Source: Granulicatella adiacens ATCC 49175
GTDB taxonomy: Bacteria; Bacillota; Bacilli; Lactobacillales; Aerococcaceae
Direction of reading: 5' to 3'
Assembly: GCF_025150565.1 (NCBI RefSeq)
Contig: NZ_CP102283.1
Coordinates: 1,860,001 to 1,924,000 of the forward strand
Length of the DNA stretch: 64,000 nucleotides
The translations under genes and the position numbers were made by a program. This document shows positions 22,907 through 31,139 of this stretch, piece by piece (the stretch's first letter is position 1; each line of letters starts with the position of its first letter). The notes beneath the pieces are model-generated. The model was not told where the DNA came from and did no database searches. It saw nothing but the letters and a program-made list of their open reading frames with translations.

Positions 22907-25900
22907 CTACTCCTTTATTGTTTGATTATTTTTTCTATAAAATAACATACTACCTACAAATCCTAGAATTCCAACAAGAGAAATAATAAGAACTGAAATC
23001 CATGAGGTAGGTTGTTGATTAATAACCGTATGCAGCATTTCTTCTGCAGATATAAATGGTGTGAGATACGTTAAGAGTGGCGAAACACTACCATAGTACG
23101 TATCAAACAATTGCCCTAGTGAAATTACATAGATTACAACAAAAGCTAAACTTACTAATAAGCCATAAGCTTTTAACCATGTCATCAGTGCATGATGCAT
23201 AAATATGATACTTACACCAATAACAAGGGACACACCGCAGAGTACAAATAATTGGTCTGCTGGAAGGTTCAACTTCATCCCTACCACAACACTTACAAAT
23301 AGTCCGATAAGTGCTCCGATACCCGCTAACAACGCTAACGGTAGGAAGTTAACTGTAGGCTGATTTGATAGGTACTTGTTGGTTTCGAGAATTTGCCAAT
23401 TACCGTGTTGTAACATATATACAAACGCTAAGGTCATTACAGCAATAATCAGCACCATTAATACACCTGTTCTGTTATCGGTTTGTTGACGAGAATTGCT
23501 AGAAGAACGAACATCCGCTATTGAACCATCTACTGGATGTGACAAATAGTCATATACTACCGTATTAGCCGTATTTCCTGACTGAGTATTTGACATTACT
23601 TGAGTAAATTCTTTTAAGAACGAACTGTTTGATTCATATTCTTTTGCCATCACTTCATCCATTGTTGCTACGGAATTTTTATACTCAGTTCCTTTATTTT
23701 CTAGCGATTTCACATCTTCATTTAATCGATTATATTCTTGACGAATAGTGGTCGCAATTTGCTGATGATTCTTCGTGTTATCCATTAACGAACGACTAGC
23801 CTGCATTAGTGTAGCTAAATCTTTGTTAATCGCTAATCCCACATTCGTTAAATCCGTGTTATCTCGTTTTTCAGAATCTACAAAAATAGGTTTACTTTCA
23901 AGAGTTTCTTTAACTTTTTGAGTTTGTGCTACAGCCTTTGTTAATTCTGAGTTGACATCCCTCATTAATTTTTGATAGGCGTCTATATTATTTTTTAAAG
24001 CCTGAACATCTGTTGATAAAGCACTTGTTTCCGTTGTAAATTCTGACGGAATTACTAATTTATCTTTTACATCATTCGTAAGAGTATTCGTTACTAAATC
24101 AACTAACACTTCATCCAGTCTATCTAACGCTAACTGTGCATATAAAGAATCCGAAGCTGGTTGTTTTGGATCTGCCTGTCTATTGGAATATAAATCAACC
24201 CCATAGACTGCCTTCACCTGTCCAGCAAACTCAAGGTATGATTTCACATCATTGAATACAGCTGAAGAAAGCTCTCCTAAAAACTGCTTAGAATCCGTAA
24301 ATACTGTTCTCGTATCACTCTCTGAATAGATTCTTTGAATGGCTTGTTCGCTAGCATTTACAGTCACACTATTTTCATCTAAAGCATTTAATGAGTTGAA
24401 TTTTTGCGGAGTTGCTGCTCCAGATTCTTGATACGTATTAAAAGCCTGAATAACTTTATTGGATTGTTTAATACTTTCATTGAGTTTAGAAACATTGCTC
24501 AACAATGCTTGTTTTTGAGCATCACTCAAGTGAGCAATCGATTCTTCTGTTATCACTTTAACATTCGAAGCAATTGGAGCGAACCATCCTGCGTCCGAAA
24601 TCGACTCGTTTTTATGTTTCAACTCATACGCAACTCTTAATTGTTTGGCAGATGGATTGAATCCTGAAGTTACCTCAACGGATGCCCCATTCTGAGTAAA
24701 TGAAACATTTTGCCCATCAATTGTTAGGCTTTGTAAGTTATAGTGACTATCCACAGTAAATACTATTTTTTTCACTTTCCCAGCGATGTCATTAATCGTC
24801 ATTGCTCCAGAGATTGGCTTATTCTTGATTTCATTCTGTTTCGTATTTACAAACTCATCCTTACGACTGGTTTGAACGGTCGCACTAGGATTGACTTTTT
24901 GAACAAAATGAACAGTATTTTTCAAAAATTGCTTATCTGCTTCTGGTAAAGCCATCCGGTCAATCGTAGCATCATCGTAAAGTGAGATTTGCTTTGCACT
25001 AGAAATGACTTGTTTGTCAATATTGTTACGAAGCTCTGATACCATTAAACCTAATGTCTTTTTCGTTTGATTACTATTATCTGACAACGATTCCGCTACA
25101 GCTTGTTTAATCTTTTCTTTGTAAGTAGTTGATAAATAAGTGCTAATTTCTTCATTTCTCTTTTTGATATCTGTAAGAAAATCGTTTAAGCGTTGATTTA
25201 GCTGATTAGAATTTTCTAGAATCTTTGTTAAATCTTGGCTATTATTCAAACTTGGTAAATCTTTGGAATTAATATCTTGCATAATCTTTAAAGGATCATT
25301 CACTGTCAAACTAGAAATTCCTTTATCATATACCGCTAATTCATTTTCACGTTTTAAAACGGACTGTGTCCAAGCATCTTGAAGTTGCTTAATTCTAGCG
25401 ATTTCTTCATCGTAAGTCTTATTAACAGAAATAATTTGTGTAAAAGAAGTATTCGTATTTTGGATGACAGTATTAAAGTTCTCCATTACTTCTGTTGCAT
25501 TTTTCGAAGAATTGGATAATCCTGTGAATTGTTGAGAATACTGTGTCAAAGGATTCAAAAGAGTATCTTCGAACTGACTTACTGTATCTCCTTGATTTTT
25601 AACAACTCCCATTACCTGATTCTGGGCAGTCTTTAAATTAGCAATGACACTACTAAAATAGATTCGAATCATATCCTGATTAAATGCTTGCTTCAAATCA
25701 GATACTGCTTGTTCTGCCTGCTTCACTAACACTTGCTTATCCGCATTAACTTTATATTGAAACAATGCGCGTTTTGGTGCGGTCTCTTCTAAAGAAAGTG
25801 CGTCTTGAGAAAAATGACTTGGCATAATCACCATGACCTGGTAATTACCGTTTTCTAATCCTTTTTCTGCTGTTGAGCGAGAAACAGTTTCCACTTTATA

Positions 25901-26140
25901 AGGAGTTGTTTTGGCAAATGAGTCAATGAGAACATTGGCCATCGACACTTGGTCTCCATTGTATGTCGTCCCACTGTCTTCATTAACGATTGCTATCGAA
26001 ACATCATTTTTTGCAGATGAATGTTCTTGAGTGGATGATGTTCTAGAAGTGTTTTGTGGCTTTACAACCCCAGCTAGAGCTAATAACAATACTAATACTA
26101 AAAGAACCCCTGAAAATAGGAACACTTTTTTATGTTTCAT
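22907..26140 (-). CDS. esaA: T7SS surface-spanning subunit EsaA (YueB-like)
   Basis: 1077 residues. One membrane helix at the N-terminus ('VFLFSGVLLVLVLLLALAG') is followed by an ~850-residue extracellular region of coiled coils and a beta-rich centre. Five or six C-terminal helices of the ABC-2/Pip type end the protein. EsaA reaches through the cell wall and is needed for export; the B. subtilis homolog YueB is the SPP1 phage receptor. The exposed middle is the part expected to vary between strains. It follows esxA after a terminator-like hairpin. Confidence 0.93.
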   Translation of the reverse strand: MKHKKVFLFSGVLLVLVLLLALAGVVKPQNTSRTSSTQEHSSAKNDVSIAIVNEDSGTTYNGDQVSMANVLIDSFAKTTPYKVETVSRSTAEKGLENGNYQVMVIMPSHFSQDALSLEETAPKRALFQYKVNADKQVLVKQAEQAVSDLKQAFNQDMIRIYFSSVIANLKTAQNQVMGVVKNQGDTVSQFEDTLLNPLTQYSQQFTGLSNSSKNATEVMENFNTVIQNTNTSFTQIISVNKTYDEEIARIKQLQDAWTQSVLKRENELAVYDKGISSLTVNDPLKIMQDINSKDLPSLNNSQDLTKILENSNQLNQRLNDFLTDIKKRNEEISTYLSTTYKEKIKQAVAESLSDNSNQTKKTLGLMVSELRNNIDKQVISSAKQISLYDDATIDRMALPEADKQFLKNTVHFVQKVNPSATVQTSRKDEFVNTKQNEIKNKPISGAMTINDIAGKVKKIVFTVDSHYNLQSLTIDGQNVSFTQNGASVEVTSGFNPSAKQLRVAYELKHKNESISDAGWFAPIASNVKVITEESIAHLSDAQKQALLSNVSKLNESIKQSNKVIQAFNTYQESGAATPQKFNSLNALDENSVTVNASEQAIQRIYSESDTRTVFTDSKQFLGELSSAVFNDVKSYLEFAGQVKAVYGVDLYSNRQADPKQPASDSLYAQLALDRLDEVLVDLVTNTLTNDVKDKLVIPSEFTTETSALSTDVQALKNNIDAYQKLMRDVNSELTKAVAQTQKVKETLESKPIFVDSEKRDNTDLTNVGLAINKDLATLMQASRSLMDNTKNHQQIATTIRQEYNRLNEDVKSLENKGTEYKNSVATMDEVMAKEYESNSSFLKEFTQVMSNTQSGNTANTVVYDYLSHPVDGSIADVRSSSNSRQQTDNRTGVLMVLIIAVMTLAFVYMLQHGNWQILETNKYLSNQPTVNFLPLALLAGIGALIGLFVSVVVGMKLNLPADQLFVLCGVSLVIGVSIIFMHHALMTWLKAYGLLVSLAFVVIYVISLGQLFDTYYGSVSPLLTYLTPFISAEEMLHTVINQQPTSWISVLIISLVGILGFVGSMLFYRKNNQTIKE

Positions 26141-26169
26141 AATCTTCTCCCTTATTATTTTTTAAATAG

Positions 26170-26195
26170 AAAAAGGTGGGATCTTCTCCCACCTT
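26170..26195 (-). terminator. Partial terminator between esxA and esaA
   Basis: Perfect 9-base stem AAGGTGGGA / TCCCACCTT with loop TCTTC, followed on the minus strand by TTTTTC. It lies just after esxA and before the membrane genes. If it works as a partial terminator, esxA would be made in excess over the channel subunits. Confidence 0.8.
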
Positions 26196-26216
26196 CAAGG
26201 ATAGATGGTCTATCCA

Positions 26217-26510
26217 TTAATTTAAGCCAAATTTTTGAGATAATGCTTGGTCGTGTTCTTCCATCGCACGAGCAGCACTTACTAATTGTAAATTGATTTG
26301 TTCTAATAATTCAGCAAATTCTCTTACTTTTGGTTTTAGTTCATTGAATTGGCGATCAAAACCTTGGAAAGCTTGACCTTCCCATTCTGATGCCAATGTT
26401 TGTTGTAAACCAGTTAAGTTTGATAAGATGCTATTCACTTCGTTTGAAGCTTTATTATATTCACGTGCACGTGTTTGTAACGTTTCTGGTGATACTCTAA
26501 TTTGTCCCAT
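26217..26510 (-). CDS. esxA: WXG100 protein EsxA
   Basis: 97 residues, two helices joined by a WEG turn in 'LASEWEGQAFQGF', no signal peptide. It is the defining secreted substrate and activator of type VIIb systems, acting as a dimer. ATG at 26510 with AAGGAG upstream. It has its own strong promoter (26557-26585) and a terminator after it, so it should be the most abundant transcript of the locus. Confidence 0.97.
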   Translation of the reverse strand: MGQIRVSPETLQTRAREYNKASNEVNSILSNLTGLQQTLASEWEGQAFQGFDRQFNELKPKVREFAELLEQINLQLVSAARAMEEHDQALSQKFGLN

Positions 26511-26556
26511 AATCTTGAACTCCTTAAAATTAAATTTTTGTTACATTTATACGTCG

Positions 26557-26585
26557 ATAGTAGCATATTCATAAATATTTAGCAA
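26557..26585 (-). promoter_or_regulatory. esxA promoter
   Basis: On the minus strand: TTGCTA (26580-26585), 17-base spacer ending in TGC, then TACTAT (26557-26562). The TGC gives an extended -10. It sits about 47 bases before the esxA ATG in the 150-base gap after the small helical gene. Confidence 0.7.
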
Positions 26586-26662
26586 TATATAAATGAATAT
26601 TTCATGGTGCGTATCATCGTTATTTTTTAGTAATATCTTCTCTCTTTATTTTGAAATACTCT

Positions 26663-27022
26663 CTAAAAAGTTATATTGCTATCAGATAACTTTTTCCATC
26701 TTTCGTTTTCTCGATCAATATTTTTTTGAATTGCTTCTGAAAAATTACCTTTAATATCCTTATCCACCACATTTTTAATATGTTCTATCTCGGTATATAC
26801 TTTCTTTGCAGATTGAACATACTCTTTATCTATTTTGTATTTTAATCTATCACGTAACGCCACTTTTGCAGGTACGTAATACAATCTTATCGTCCGTCTT
26901 TCAAGTGATTTTTCCACTTCAAGCAATATTTCACTAGTAGATTGTGCTGCTCCTCTCATCAAATTTTGATAAGCATTTTCGATTGTCTCCCAAACTTGAG
27001 TTGCCATCGACCCTATTTCCAT
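26663..27022 (-). CDS. Small helical T7SS partner protein (lipase-associated)
   Basis: 119 residues from the ATG at 27022, which has GAGG six bases away; an ATG at 27034 is possible. All-helical: 'MATQVWETIENAYQNLM', 'EILLEVEKSLERRTI', 'YVQSAKKVYTEIEHIKN'. It directly follows the DUF3958-like gene and the 400-residue lipase. In S. aureus two small helical proteins (TlaA1, TlaA2) bind TslA and guide its export; this pair may be the counterpart here. I do not assign a family. Confidence 0.5.
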   Translation of the reverse strand: MEIGSMATQVWETIENAYQNLMRGAAQSTSEILLEVEKSLERRTIRLYYVPAKVALRDRLKYKIDKEYVQSAKKVYTEIEHIKNVVDKDIKGNFSEAIQKNIDRENERWKKLSDSNITF

Positions 27023-27023
27023 T

Positions 27024-27422
27024 CTATCCCTCATCTTCTAATCTATAAATTTCTATTTGTAAATCTTCCATCTCTTCTGATTTCTTTCGAAGCTTTGTCT
27101 TATACTCCAGTTGGATTTTTTCAGATTCTCTGTCTAATGAGTTTAGAGTTCTATAAAATTTCTCATCATTCGCTTCATAATATAATTGGAATAATTGACT
27201 CATTTTTTCGTAATCCACTACTTGATCTTCATTATTCTTTAATTCCTGTACTGAAACCTGATATTTTTGTTCTAACATATTAGCAAGTTCTCTTCTGAAA
27301 GAATTAACTCTTCTTGTTTTTTCTTCTATTTTAGATAATTCTCTTTTCTCCTCATTTTTTATCTCATCAATTTCAGCACAAATTTTTCTTAACCTACTCT
27401 GTAAGGTCCCCTTTTTATCCAT
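27024..27422 (-). CDS. Coiled-coil T7SS partner protein, DUF3958-like
   Basis: 132 residues, almost entirely charged coiled coil ('KICAEIDEIKNEEKRELSK', 'RRELANMLEQKYQVSVQEL'), with a central 'YEKMSQLFQLYYEAND'. This fits DUF3958, a family of small proteins beside LXG and lipase effectors. Cytoplasmic. Nine bases after the lipase stop and one base before the next partner gene, so the four genes form one unit: lipoprotein, lipase, partner, partner. Confidence 0.55.
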   Translation of the reverse strand: MDKKGTLQSRLRKICAEIDEIKNEEKRELSKIEEKTRRVNSFRRELANMLEQKYQVSVQELKNNEDQVVDYEKMSQLFQLYYEANDEKFYRTLNSLDRESEKIQLEYKTKLRKKSEEMEDLQIEIYRLEDEG

Positions 27423-27430
27423 ATTTATCT

Positions 27431-28633
27431 CTATCCTTTAACAAATAAAGTTGATAACTCTTGATCTTTTTCAACTAATTCGGCAATACCATCATTAATT
27501 ACCTTTCTTAACGTATCAAAATTTTCTGCAATTTCAACAGCTGTTTGTAGTTTTTTATTACTGTATTCTTCGACATCACCAACAATGGAGTCGTAATGAA
27601 CGCCTTGTTCATAATACACAGCCATTATTTCCTCAGCTGACAACTTATAATTAGCTGGTACTTTCGATAATTCTTTATATAGTTCATTTGCTTCCTGGAT
27701 TCCTTTTGCTTGAGATTGTTTGAACGATTCTATAGCTGCGTTATTAACTTCCACAAGCCCCTCAGATAATACTTGAGCCTGAAGTGCATCCAAATAAATC
27801 CATTGACTTTTTGTCACTCCAGATATACCTTCTCGACTAGAATGAATAAATTGCAACTTTTTATCTGTAATGCTACTCATACCAAATTCGATTGCTAAAA
27901 TTCTCTCTAACTCAGCAACTTGAGCAGAATCGTTAACTATTGAATCTAAGCCATGGTCTCCAGAATTTACTAGGGTAAATTTTTCCCCTAAATAAACTCC
28001 ACCCACTAAAGCCGAATGCTGGAGAAAATCGCCTTCCGTATTAATGCGAAGAACACGGCCTGTAAAACTCTCCATCTCCTTCTCTATATCTTGAATATTA
28101 TTCACTACTCTTTCATCATCTTTGAGAGCAATTGACTTTACATATAATGGAGCTGGATTATACACGATTGTCATCCTCGCGTTATACTTTAATGCGACTC
28201 TCTGAGCAACATTTCCTCCTAGTGAATGCCCTGTAAGAATTAAATTATCTGCTCCATATTTTTCAGCCATCTTTTCATAAAAAGTATAAGCATTATCATA
28301 GTGGTATCCTATACCAAATCCGATACTATACACATCCGTTGAAATATCCATTCCAAAATCCCCAGATGGATTAGTTCCAGTATACGAAACAACAACTTTC
28401 CCCGTATTTTTATCCTTAAACGCTGTTCCGCTAGTTCCAGTGTATGCATCATAGAAATCATCAATATATTCTAAATTACTAGGTATTTTCTTCTCTTGTT
28501 GAGCTGCTGCCAAGACTTTACTTACTTCTGTTAAATTTGGAGATTTTACTCTCACTCTTTCTAACTCATAAGATAAATTTGAAGCGTCTAATGTACTTAT
28601 CATACTTCCTGTAGTTTTTACCACTGTCACCAT
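27431..28633 (-). CDS. T7SS-linked lipase-like effector (400 residues)
   Basis: Residues ~40-230 are a lipase-3/DUF2974-type hydrolase: 'VVVSYTGTNPSGDFG' (oxyanion strand) and the complete nucleophile elbow GHSLGG with Ser near 139. A candidate acid is in 'NTEGDFLQHSAL' and a candidate His in 'NSGDHGLDSI'. Residues ~260-400 are helical ('ELYKELSKVPANYKLSAEEI'). It is half the size of the lipase at 13869 and has a shorter tail. No signal peptide. A lipoprotein gene lies upstream and two helical genes downstream, the expected effector set. Confidence 0.7.
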   Translation of the reverse strand: MVTVVKTTGSMISTLDASNLSYELERVRVKSPNLTEVSKVLAAAQQEKKIPSNLEYIDDFYDAYTGTSGTAFKDKNTGKVVVSYTGTNPSGDFGMDISTDVYSIGFGIGYHYDNAYTFYEKMAEKYGADNLILTGHSLGGNVAQRVALKYNARMTIVYNPAPLYVKSIALKDDERVVNNIQDIEKEMESFTGRVLRINTEGDFLQHSALVGGVYLGEKFTLVNSGDHGLDSIVNDSAQVAELERILAIEFGMSSITDKKLQFIHSSREGISGVTKSQWIYLDALQAQVLSEGLVEVNNAAIESFKQSQAKGIQEANELYKELSKVPANYKLSAEEIMAVYYEQGVHYDSIVGDVEEYSNKKLQTAVEIAENFDTLRKVINDGIAELVEKDQELSTLFVKG

Positions 28634-28645
28634 AGTTCCTTCTTT

Positions 28646-29302
28646 CTAGTCAGATACTGTTTCTCTAAAATAATACCCCTCTTCATCCTCTACCACAACA
28701 GAATAATAGTAATTTATATTAGAGTTACTTCCTCCAAAAGATAATTCAATAGCCTTGGATGTAGGAAAAGATAAATACTCATTGATTTCTGGTAGATTCA
28801 CTTCGTAATTTATCCCAAAAGAACCATTCATCGAATTATAGTGTTTCTCTTTCAGTTTCAGTGTTGATAGAAAATCTTTATTTAAAGTAATTTTCTGGAA
28901 TAAAAATCCTTGTTGCGGCCAAAGTTTAAGGGCTTCTTTCTCATCATTAAAAACAAATTCATTATCGTGATATTCCACGTCAATAGTTTTATATTTTTCT
29001 CCGCTATTACTATCTTGCAAAATAAGAGTCCCTCGAATAGGGTCTCCTTTTTTTACTCCGTCCATCTCAACAGTCACTAAATAATTATGTTCATTTTCTT
29101 TATAATCATAAACTTGATAAAGTTTAAACCCATTCGGAAACTGTTCAAATAAATCCTCTAAATTCTGAGTAGGATAAACGCGACTAACTTCCGCTCCAAT
29201 TCGGTCTTCTAAGTATGCTCTACTATTTCTTGTATTACACCCAAGTAACATTAAGATTGCCCCTCCCATTATCATGAAACGCAATAATTTCTTTATTTCC
29301 AT
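28646..29302 (-). CDS. Lipoprotein, probable immunity to the 400-residue lipase
   Basis: 218 residues with lipobox MLLGC (Cys ~22). The body looks like two repeats of a small beta-rich fold: 'YNYLVTVEMDG'-like strands around 70-130 and 'YEVNLPEINEYL' with 'YYSVVVEDEEGYYF' at the end. Lipoproteins of this sort with tandem domains act as membrane-side immunity in Firmicutes. First gene of the transcript, with an extended -10 promoter about 70 bases upstream. Sequence family not certain. Confidence 0.55.
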   Translation of the reverse strand: MEIKKLLRFMIMGGAILMLLGCNTRNSRAYLEDRIGAEVSRVYPTQNLEDLFEQFPNGFKLYQVYDYKENEHNYLVTVEMDGVKKGDPIRGTLILQDSNSGEKYKTIDVEYHDNEFVFNDEKEALKLWPQQGFLFQKITLNKDFLSTLKLKEKHYNSMNGSFGINYEVNLPEINEYLSFPTSKAIELSFGGSNSNINYYYSVVVEDEEGYYFRETVSD

Positions 29303-29369
29303 TTTTAACCCTCACTTTAAGAGTTTATTAGTTTACTTCAATATTATCATAGTTACAAAAAAAGACAAT

Positions 29370-29378
29370 ATTATACCA
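29370..29378 (-). promoter_or_regulatory. Extended -10 promoter upstream of the T7SS lipase unit
   Basis: The minus strand reads TGGTATAAT (TATAAT at 29370-29375), 67 bases before the lipoprotein start. No clear -35. The AT-rich gap 29303-29572 shows nothing else I can support. Confidence 0.55.
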
Positions 29379-29572
29379 ATAGTTTCTATTTTATTTTGTC
29401 GACTTATGATACCAAAAAATAATATAATTTAGACTACAACAACCTTGTCTTTTCATCTATTTTATATCCTGTTCATCTCGTAATCATTTCACATCATCAC
29501 AAAGATACCATTAAAATTATTGTTAGCTAAATTATATCATTTGCTGTTCATTCGATAGTTTTCCTAATAAAA

Positions 29573-29604
29573 ACAGCTCAAAAGCGTTCTAACTTTTGAG
29601 CTGT
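29573..29604 (-). terminator. Intrinsic terminator after the tautomerase gene
   Basis: Perfect 12-base stem ACAGCTCAAAAG / CTTTTGAGCTGT with an eight-base loop. The minus strand continues TTTTATT; the plus strand also has a T run shortly after. Confidence 0.85.
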
Positions 29605-29627
29605 TCTGTATTTTTTTATGAAGTTGA

Positions 29628-29807
29628 TTAACCTCTTAATTTGCCGTTTTGGCCAAGGTTTTCTGCTTTAATTTCTTGAATAATAATATGAATGTGTTCT
29701 GTTGGAGCGCCAGTGTGTTTAGAGACCACTTCTGTCACTTCTTTGACAAGGGCTTCTTTTTGTTCACGGCTTCTTCCTTCGATCATTTCAACATGAATAA
29801 ATGGCAT
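29628..29807 (-). CDS. 4-oxalocrotonate tautomerase family protein
   Basis: 59 residues beginning 'MPFIHVEMIEGRSREQKEAL' and ending 'KAENLGQNGKLRG'. After Met removal Pro1 is the catalytic base of this family; the beta strand 'PFIHVEMIEG' and the helix with VTEVV are typical. Members tautomerise small enol/keto acids as hexamers. In Lactobacillales the true substrate is unknown. Single gene with its own terminator; GGGAGG precedes the ATG. Confidence 0.9.
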   Translation of the reverse strand: MPFIHVEMIEGRSREQKEALVKEVTEVVSKHTGAPTEHIHIIIQEIKAENLGQNGKLRG

Positions 29808-29904
29808 GGTTGTGCCTCCCTTCGCTTTGAACTAATTAATATAGTTGCTCTTTGGCTCTATTTTACTCCTAAACGGGAGAGAATACTAGGTGTGGTGCTG
29901 GAAA

Positions 29905-30190
29905 GGACTCACACCCTGTGTAGTCGGGTTCGAATCACACCCTGTGTAGTTGAACTCGGGCTCACAGGACTGACGTCCACTTCCTGATATGTCCGCACGA
30001 CTCGTTCCGAGTCCCTTGCGGCATATCAGTCCAGTGTTTCAGTCCTGAGCGTTCGCCCTCATATCCTGTGTAGTCGGGTTCGGCTTCGCAGAAATGGCGT
30101 GCGTTTCCCCAAACGTACGCACGACTCGTACCGAGTCCTTTGCGTCGTTCGAGTCCAACGTTCCATTTCTGGGCGCGAAGCCTCACACCC
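29905..30190. repeat. Hairpin repeat cluster 1 (units A and B with linkers)
   Basis: Two long imperfect hairpins separated by copies of a linker like CACACCCTGTGTAGT. Unit A: outer arms CAGGACTGA (29965-29973) / TCAGTCCTG (30039-30047), inner arms CTGATATG (29984-29991) / CATATCAG (30022-30029). Unit B: GGCTTCGC (30082-30089) / GCGAAGCC (30175-30182) and CAGAAATGG (30089-30097) / CCATTTCTG (30163-30171). Both have a core that on the minus strand reads like AAGGGACTCGG.ACGAGTCG. The same core and linker recur inverted at 42.3 kb. Unit B touches the folT stop, so it could also end that transcript. There is no gene in 29808-30182. Confidence 0.8.
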
Positions 30191-30722
30191 TGTATTTTTC
30201 TATTAAGGTTTTCATGGTTTGGTTAGAAAACAGCACGGTTAATATGGCTGTGTTTAATGGGAATGAAATTAGGTTCTTAATGATTCGCAGTGGCATGAAG
30301 ACGGCGAAGGCTTTGCCTGTCATCATATACACCCATAGTGAATTCAATCCGAGGTTACAGACGATTGTGACGAGTAATACTGCAATCAAGATTTGTTCCC
30401 ATCTGAGTGGTCTCTTATATAAGAAGTATCCGTAGATGAGTCCTCCGACTAGGGCTGTAAGTGTGTATCCGAGGAAGAATTGTCCACTCTCTCCGCGGAA
30501 GAAGTTCCCGAGGATATCGACTAGGATTCCCACAAGCGCCGCACGCCACGGTCCAAGCATGATCCCTGCAATGGCAGCTCCGATGAATCCGAAGCCAAGT
30601 TGTACGTAAACGCCGAATTTTATTGCTGGCAGCATTTCCATCACAAGACGAATGGCCAAGATTAGCGCCATCACTGTAATATCAAGTATTTGTTTTCTAT
30701 TATATTTCTTTGTATTTTCCAT
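30183..30722 (-). CDS. folT: ECF transporter S component, folate type (FolT)
   Basis: 179 residues from the ATG at 30722 (MENTKKYNRK), with AAAGGAG eight bases upstream. Six hydrophobic helices. 'LGFGFIGAAIAGIMLGPWRA' with 'GILVDILGNFF' is the S-component pattern of the folate group. It binds folate in the membrane and works with a shared EcfAA'T module encoded elsewhere. A THF riboswitch directly upstream supports folate as substrate and feedback by tetrahydrofolate. Confidence 0.85.
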   Translation of the reverse strand: MENTKKYNRKQILDITVMALILAIRLVMEMLPAIKFGVYVQLGFGFIGAAIAGIMLGPWRAALVGILVDILGNFFRGESGQFFLGYTLTALVGGLIYGYFLYKRPLRWEQILIAVLLVTIVCNLGLNSLWVYMMTGKAFAVFMPLRIIKNLISFPLNTAILTVLFSNQTMKTLIEKYRV

Positions 30723-30789
30723 ATTAGCATCTCCTTTAATTGTAAAGAGTTGCTCCATTTAACTTCTTCTATTTCTAGTGTTGTTTAAA

Positions 30790-30886
30790 TGCAGCGAATG
30801 CGACTAAATTATCGCAATGTTTCCATTTTCGTCCCAGTGGCAACATTCCATCCTCCGGGCACTTAACGCAATAAAGTCTACTCTGA
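30790..30886 (-). promoter_or_regulatory. Tetrahydrofolate (THF) riboswitch
   Basis: On the minus strand: CAGAGTAGA, GCGTTAAGTGCC, a GGATGGAATGTTGCC stretch, GGGACGAAAA, and GCATTCGCTGCA at the end. These are the conserved blocks of the folT-type THF riboswitch in the right order and spacing. It lies about 70 bases before folT, so it probably controls ribosome access. The remaining gap 30887-31077 shows no gene. Confidence 0.9.
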
Positions 30887-31077
30887 TTTTTAGGTTCTAG
30901 AAAATTTAGTTCCTACTTTCCATGAATCTCCTTTCTTACTCTTGGTAAGGATACCTTCTTCGTGTCCTAGCGTCAAGTCCTCTCTATTTTTAGGGCTTGA
31001 AAAATCGATGCTCATCGTCTTTTGAACGGTTTTGACTGAAAAAATATTTTCTAAAAAGATAAAATCCGAAAATATTG

Positions 31078-31106
31078 TTGATACCGTTTTCTACAATCTG
31101 TATAAT
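31078..31106 (+). promoter_or_regulatory. Promoter of the AraC-GNAT operon
   Basis: TTGATA (31078-31083), 17-base spacer, TATAAT (31101-31106), 34 bases before the AraC-family start. A strong constitutive-looking sigma-A promoter. Confidence 0.85.
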
Positions 31107-31139
31107 TAAATAGTAAGATTGCCAAAGAAAGGATGCAAC

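Noticed and set aside
29649-30435. Open frames on both strands through the 30 kb repeat cluster
   Set aside because: They arise from GC-richer hairpin repeats and from the opposite strands of the tautomerase and folT genes; no protein pattern and no ribosome sites.
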